This document shows, piece by piece, positions 5,747-7,138 of a DNA stretch of 7,138 nt. The first letter of the stretch is position 1, and each line of letters starts with the position of its first letter. Both the position numbers and the translations under genes were made by a program. Source of the stretch: Methanomicrobiales archaeon (lineage in GTDB: Archaea; Halobacteriota; Methanomicrobia; Methanomicrobiales; Methanoculleaceae); assembly GCA_012797575.1 (NCBI GenBank), contig JAAZOW010000217.1, positions 1-7,138 of the forward strand, given 5' to 3'. Under the pieces are notes generated by a model, which worked only from the letters and a program-made list of their open reading frames with translations, did not search any database and had not been told where the DNA came from.

Positions 5747-7138
5747 ATGATCTATACACGGGGAAGCGGTATACTCCTGCATATCACGTCCCTGCCGTCA
5801 GTATACGGTATCGGGGACTTCGGCCCGTCGGCATACCAGTTCGTCGAGGCACTGGCAGAGGCCCGGCAGCACTACTGGCAGATCCTGCCACTCAACCCGA
5901 CCCGCGTTGAACATGCCAGCTCCCCCTACTACAGTCCCTCGGCATCTGGTATGAACACCCTTCTCATAAGCCCGGACCAGCTCGTCCGGGATGGGTTCCT
6001 CAGGCGGGCCGACCTGGAGCCCGTGCCTTGTTTCCCGGAGGATCGGGTTGCATACGAGGCGGTCGCCTGGTACAAAGACCGGCTCTTCTCGGTCGCATAC
6101 GAGCGATTTCTTCATTCAGGCCCGGAACGGGAATACGAGGAGTTCTCTCGCCTGAATGCGCAATGGCTAGATGATCACGCGCTCTTTGTCGCCCTCAATG
6201 AATACTTCCGCGGACAGGAGTGGAGCCAGTGGCCTCTCGAGGTCCGCCTGCGGCGACCAGGATCCCTTGACGAGATGCGCGATTTGCTCGTTGATAGAGT
6301 CCAGAAGGAGAAGTTCCTCCAGTACCTTGCCGCCCGGCAGTGGTCGGCTCTTCATCGGTATTGCACCGACCGGGGGATTCAGGTTATCGGCGATATACCG
6401 ATCTACGTCGCTTATGATAGCGTTGATGTCTGGAAGGACCCGGAGATCTTCAAGCTGGACAAAGACCTCCGCCCCACCGTAGTGGCAGGAGTGCCCCCCG
6501 ATGTCTTCAGCAAGACCGGGCAGCTCTGGGGAAATCCGGTCTATGATTGGCCCACACTTCGGGACCGCAATTATGATTGGTGGATGCGCCGGGTCCGGCG
6601 ATCCGCTGAGCTTTACGATCTCTTCCGGATCGATCACTTCCGGGCGTTCGCTGATTACTACGAGATCCCCGCCGGGGATAAGACCGCTGAACACGGCACC
6701 TGGGTCGATGGGCCGGGCGCTGACTTCTTTGAGGTGCTCGCCCGTCAGTTCCCCTGTTTTGCCATCGTCGCCGAGGATCTGGGGGTGAACACCCCGGCCG
6801 TCCAGGAGCTCCTCGACCGGTTCGGGTTCCCGGGGATGAAGATCCTGCTCTTTGCGTTTGGCGAGGAGCTCCCCCGGAGTGCCCATATCCCCCATAACTA
6901 TGTTCCAAACCTCGTATGCTACACGGGAACGCATGACAACAACACGGCGCGGGGATGGTTTGAGGAGGAGGCGTCCTGGGAGGATAAGCAACGACTTTTT
7001 GCCTATATCGGGCGAGGGGTGACGGCAGATGAGATCTCGCGGGAACTCGTCCTCCTTGCGATGCGGTCGGTCGCCCGGATAAGCATCATACCGATGCAGG
7101 ATATCCTCGGCCTTGGGGCGGAGGCGAGGATGAACTAC
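5747..7138 (+). CDS. malQ: 4-alpha-glucanotransferase (amylomaltase, GH77), 3' end outside the window
   Basis: This enzyme transfers alpha-1,4-glucan segments between maltooligosaccharides or glycogen in the cytoplasm. The frame is open from ATG 5747 to the window edge: 464 codons, against about 490-510 for the family, so roughly the last 30-45 residues are missing. GH77 hallmarks appear in order: GILLHITSLPSVYGIGDFGP near the N-terminus; GDIPIYVAYDSVDVW; VAGVPPDVFSKTGQLWGNP; RIDHFRAF with nucleophile Asp296; AIVAEDLGV with acid/base Glu343; and YTGTHDNNTARGW with transition-state stabiliser Asp397. The usual SAFAGNP segment reads SASGMNT here, a small deviation. GGTGAT (5735-5740), six bases before the ATG, matches the archaeal anti-Shine-Dalgarno and supports this start. 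The gene is divergent from the TPR operon and probably has its own promoter at about 5692. Family and function are firm. Confidence 0.96.
   Translation, partial: MIYTRGSGILLHITSLPSVYGIGDFGPSAYQFVEALAEARQHYWQILPLNPTRVEHASSPYYSPSASGMNTLLISPDQLVRDGFLRRADLEPVPCFPEDRVAYEAVAWYKDRLFSVAYERFLHSGPEREYEEFSRLNAQWLDDHALFVALNEYFRGQEWSQWPLEVRLRRPGSLDEMRDLLVDRVQKEKFLQYLAARQWSALHRYCTDRGIQVIGDIPIYVAYDSVDVWKDPEIFKLDKDLRPTVVAGVPPDVFSKTGQLWGNPVYDWPTLRDRNYDWWMRRVRRSAELYDLFRIDHFRAFADYYEIPAGDKTAEHGTWVDGPGADFFEVLARQFPCFAIVAEDLGVNTPAVQELLDRFGFPGMKILLFAFGEELPRSAHIPHNYVPNLVCYTGTHDNNTARGWFEEEASWEDKQRLFAYIGRGVTADEISRELVLLAMRSVARISIIPMQDILGLGAEARMNY

Noticed and set aside
6167..6991. A 274-codon open frame on the minus strand opposite malQ
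   Set aside because: The plus strand shows all GH77 catalytic motifs, so the minus-strand frame is a GC-rich shadow.

Overview
The window looks like chromosomal DNA of a GC-rich archaeon, most likely a methanogen of the Methanomicrobiales (Methanoculleus-like). This is an inference from the GC-rich codon use, the archaeal-type SlyD-like FKBP carrying a lipoprotein signal, the very long TPR protein of a kind common in methanogens, and the GGTGAT/GGAGGTG ribosome-binding sites. No 16S gene or other decisive marker is present, so the genus is not proven.

Layout, left to right. Bases 1-63 may hold the last 20 codons of an upstream gene. After a spacer with a perfect 11-bp hairpin (200-225) comes a plus-strand CNNM/CorC-type membrane transporter (304-1620). 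It is followed closely by a possible 38-codon ORF (1625-1741) that contains a 9-bp stem-loop. That ORF ends in an ATGA overlap with a strong Shine-Dalgarno plus ATG that opens only six codons. A short convergent gap (about 1742-1815) separates this from a minus-strand operon. The operon is read from right to left: a 1067-residue protein made almost entirely of 34-residue TPR units (5510-2307), then, through an ATGA overlap, a 164-residue lipoprotein FKBP-type prolyl isomerase (2310-1816). A divergent intergenic region of about 236 bases (5511-5746) carries palindromes and TATA-like sequences. It is followed by plus-strand 4-alpha-glucanotransferase (malQ, GH77) from 5747, which runs off the right end without a stop.

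How the genes relate. The TPR gene and the FKBP gene are almost certainly one translationally coupled operon. This is odd because the TPR protein has no export signal, whereas the FKBP is predicted to be anchored outside the membrane. The CNNM transporter (divalent cation or Na+ handling) and MalQ (alpha-glucan/glycogen metabolism) look like independent housekeeping genes. I see no CRISPR array, tRNA, rRNA, transposase or defence system, and nothing that amounts to a clearly new system. The features most worth a second look are the TPR/FKBP coupling, the one replaced unit inside the TPR array, and the structured segment after the CNNM gene.
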